Assembly (NCBI GenBank): GCA_030640695.1
Contig: DAOWIX010000151.1
Location: forward strand, 1 to 7,123
From: Deltaproteobacteria bacterium
GTDB taxonomy: Bacteria > Desulfobacterota > Anaeroferrophillalia > Anaeroferrophillales > Tharpellaceae
Length of the DNA stretch: 7,123 nt
Reading direction: 5' to 3'
Position 1 is the first letter of the stretch. The number at the start of each line of letters is the position of its first letter. Made by a program: the position numbers and the translations under genes. Below the pieces are notes generated by a model that did no database searches, was not told the origin of the DNA, and saw only the letters and a program-made list of their open reading frames with translations. This document shows positions 6,365 to 7,123 of the stretch, piece after piece.

Positions 6365-7123
6365 CGTTTGACAAGTCCGGCAACATCTAAAATCAGGCCA
6401 ACCCGGCCATCCCCCATAATTGCCCCTCCGGCAATACCGGGCAGATCCTTAAGTCGCTCACCGAGACTTTTAATGACGATCTCCTGCTTACCAACCAGTT
6501 CATCAACCAGGAGACAGAACTGCTCACTCTCGTGTTCAACGACCACAACCAGAGCCTGCCAGGGATCAGTGGCTTGCGCTTCACTATTAAACACCTGATG
6601 CAGACGCACCAGAGGTAGAAGCTTATCACGGACCATGATCAACTCACCCTGCCCCTGCACAGTATGATACTGTTCTTGTAAAGGACGCAGTGATTCGACA
6701 ACATTGAGAGTTGGAATAATATAACGTTCATGCCCGACGATGACCACCATACCGTCAATAATTGCCAAAGTCAACGGCACTTTAATAGAGACGACTGAGC
6801 CTTGTCCGGGGGTAGAGTCAACCTCAACCACACCACGCAGTTTTTCAATCGCTTTTTTCACCACATCCATGCCGACACCCCGGCCCGAGACATCGGTGAT
6901 CTTATCAGCCGTTGAAAAACCCGGGGCCAAGATCATGTTATAGAGCTCTTGGTCCGAAGTCTGATCATTTTCATTAATCATACCCTTTTCAAGAGCTTTT
7001 TTTCTGATTTTTTCAGCATTTAAGCCACGGCCATCATCAACAATCTCAATAATGACATTACCGCCACCATGAAAAGCTTTCAAAGTAATGGTACCAGCTT
7101 CATTTTTACCGGCAGCTAAACGC
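6361..7123 (-). CDS. cheA: CheA histidine kinase, C-terminal part (N-terminus beyond window)
   Basis: CheA autophosphorylates under receptor control and passes phosphate to CheY and CheB. The window holds about 254 C-terminal residues. The frame is open to the right edge, so the Hpt domain, dimerisation domain and N box of the ATPase lie outside. What is seen: the start RLAAGKNEAGTITL typical just after the N box; the G1 box VDDGRGL (nt 7041-7021 region); the F-box segment APGFSTADKI; and the G2 box SGRGVGMDVV (nt 6888-6859). The CheW-like regulatory domain begins at PLTLAIIDGM (near nt 6777) and runs to the end, closing with the usual GDGRVGLILDVAGL. The apparent start at 7083 is a TTG inside the ATPase domain and not the real start. 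The stop codon TGA overlaps the downstream repeat element. It is the upstream partner of cheW in the operon. Confidence 0.96.
   Translation of the reverse strand, partial: RLAAGKNEAGTITLKAFHGGGNVIIEIVDDGRGLNAEKIRKKALEKGMINENDQTSDQELYNMILAPGFSTADKITDVSGRGVGMDVVKKAIEKLRGVVEVDSTPGQGSVVSIKVPLTLAIIDGMVVIVGHERYIIPTLNVVESLRPLQEQYHTVQGQGELIMVRDKLLPLVRLHQVFNSEAQATDPWQALVVVVEHESEQFCLLVDELVGKQEIVIKSLGERLKDLPGIAGGAIMGDGRVGLILDVAGLVKR

Noticed and set aside
1..7123. A wholly undescribed system, CRISPR array, insertion sequence, tRNA or rRNA
   Set aside because: The window is nearly filled by recognisable chemotaxis and RNase genes; I saw no spaced direct repeats, transposase, attachment sites or RNA-gene signatures.

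Overview
The window is the downstream part of a chemotaxis (che) operon on the minus strand, facing an RNB-domain exoribonuclease gene on the plus strand. Every gene is densely packed and recognisable. The bacterium looks like a member of the Desulfobacterota (former Deltaproteobacteria), perhaps the Desulfuromonadales/Geobacter side. This rests on the gene set (CheD, a CheX-type phosphatase and an HDOD protein in one che operon), the moderate GC content, and an intergenic repeat with a GTAAAAAGTTC core that resembles dispersed repeats I recall from that group. The assignment is inference, not proof.

Layout. Positions 1-1512 (+) hold the C-terminal three quarters or so of an RNase II/R-family exoribonuclease. 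Its reading frame is open to the left edge, so the true start lies outside. A perfect 11-bp hairpin with A and T tracts (1513-1540) separates it from the convergent che operon and can terminate both. The operon, read right to left on the minus strand, is cheA (C-terminal half, cut by the right edge), a 134-nt gap with an inverted-repeat element, cheW, cheR (GTG start), cheD, an HDOD-domain gene, cheY, cheX and cheB. From cheW to cheB the genes are tightly coupled: gaps or overlaps are 25 nt, 1-nt overlap, 4-nt overlap, 49 nt, 44-nt overlap and 3 nt.

How the genes work together. CheA is the histidine kinase, and CheW couples it to chemoreceptors, none of which is encoded here. CheY and the receiver domain of CheB accept phosphate. 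CheX probably dephosphorylates CheY~P. CheR methylates receptors, CheB demethylates and deamidates them, and CheD deamidates receptor glutamines. The HDOD protein is the non-canonical member; its role is unknown, but its position between cheD and cheY and its stop/start overlap with cheD imply co-expression with the pathway.

I found no wholly new system. The points most worth a second look are the three-unit repeat element that overlaps the cheA stop codon, the metal-ligand pattern kept in the HDOD protein, and the 44-nt cheY/cheX overlap that gives CheY an acidic C-terminal tail.
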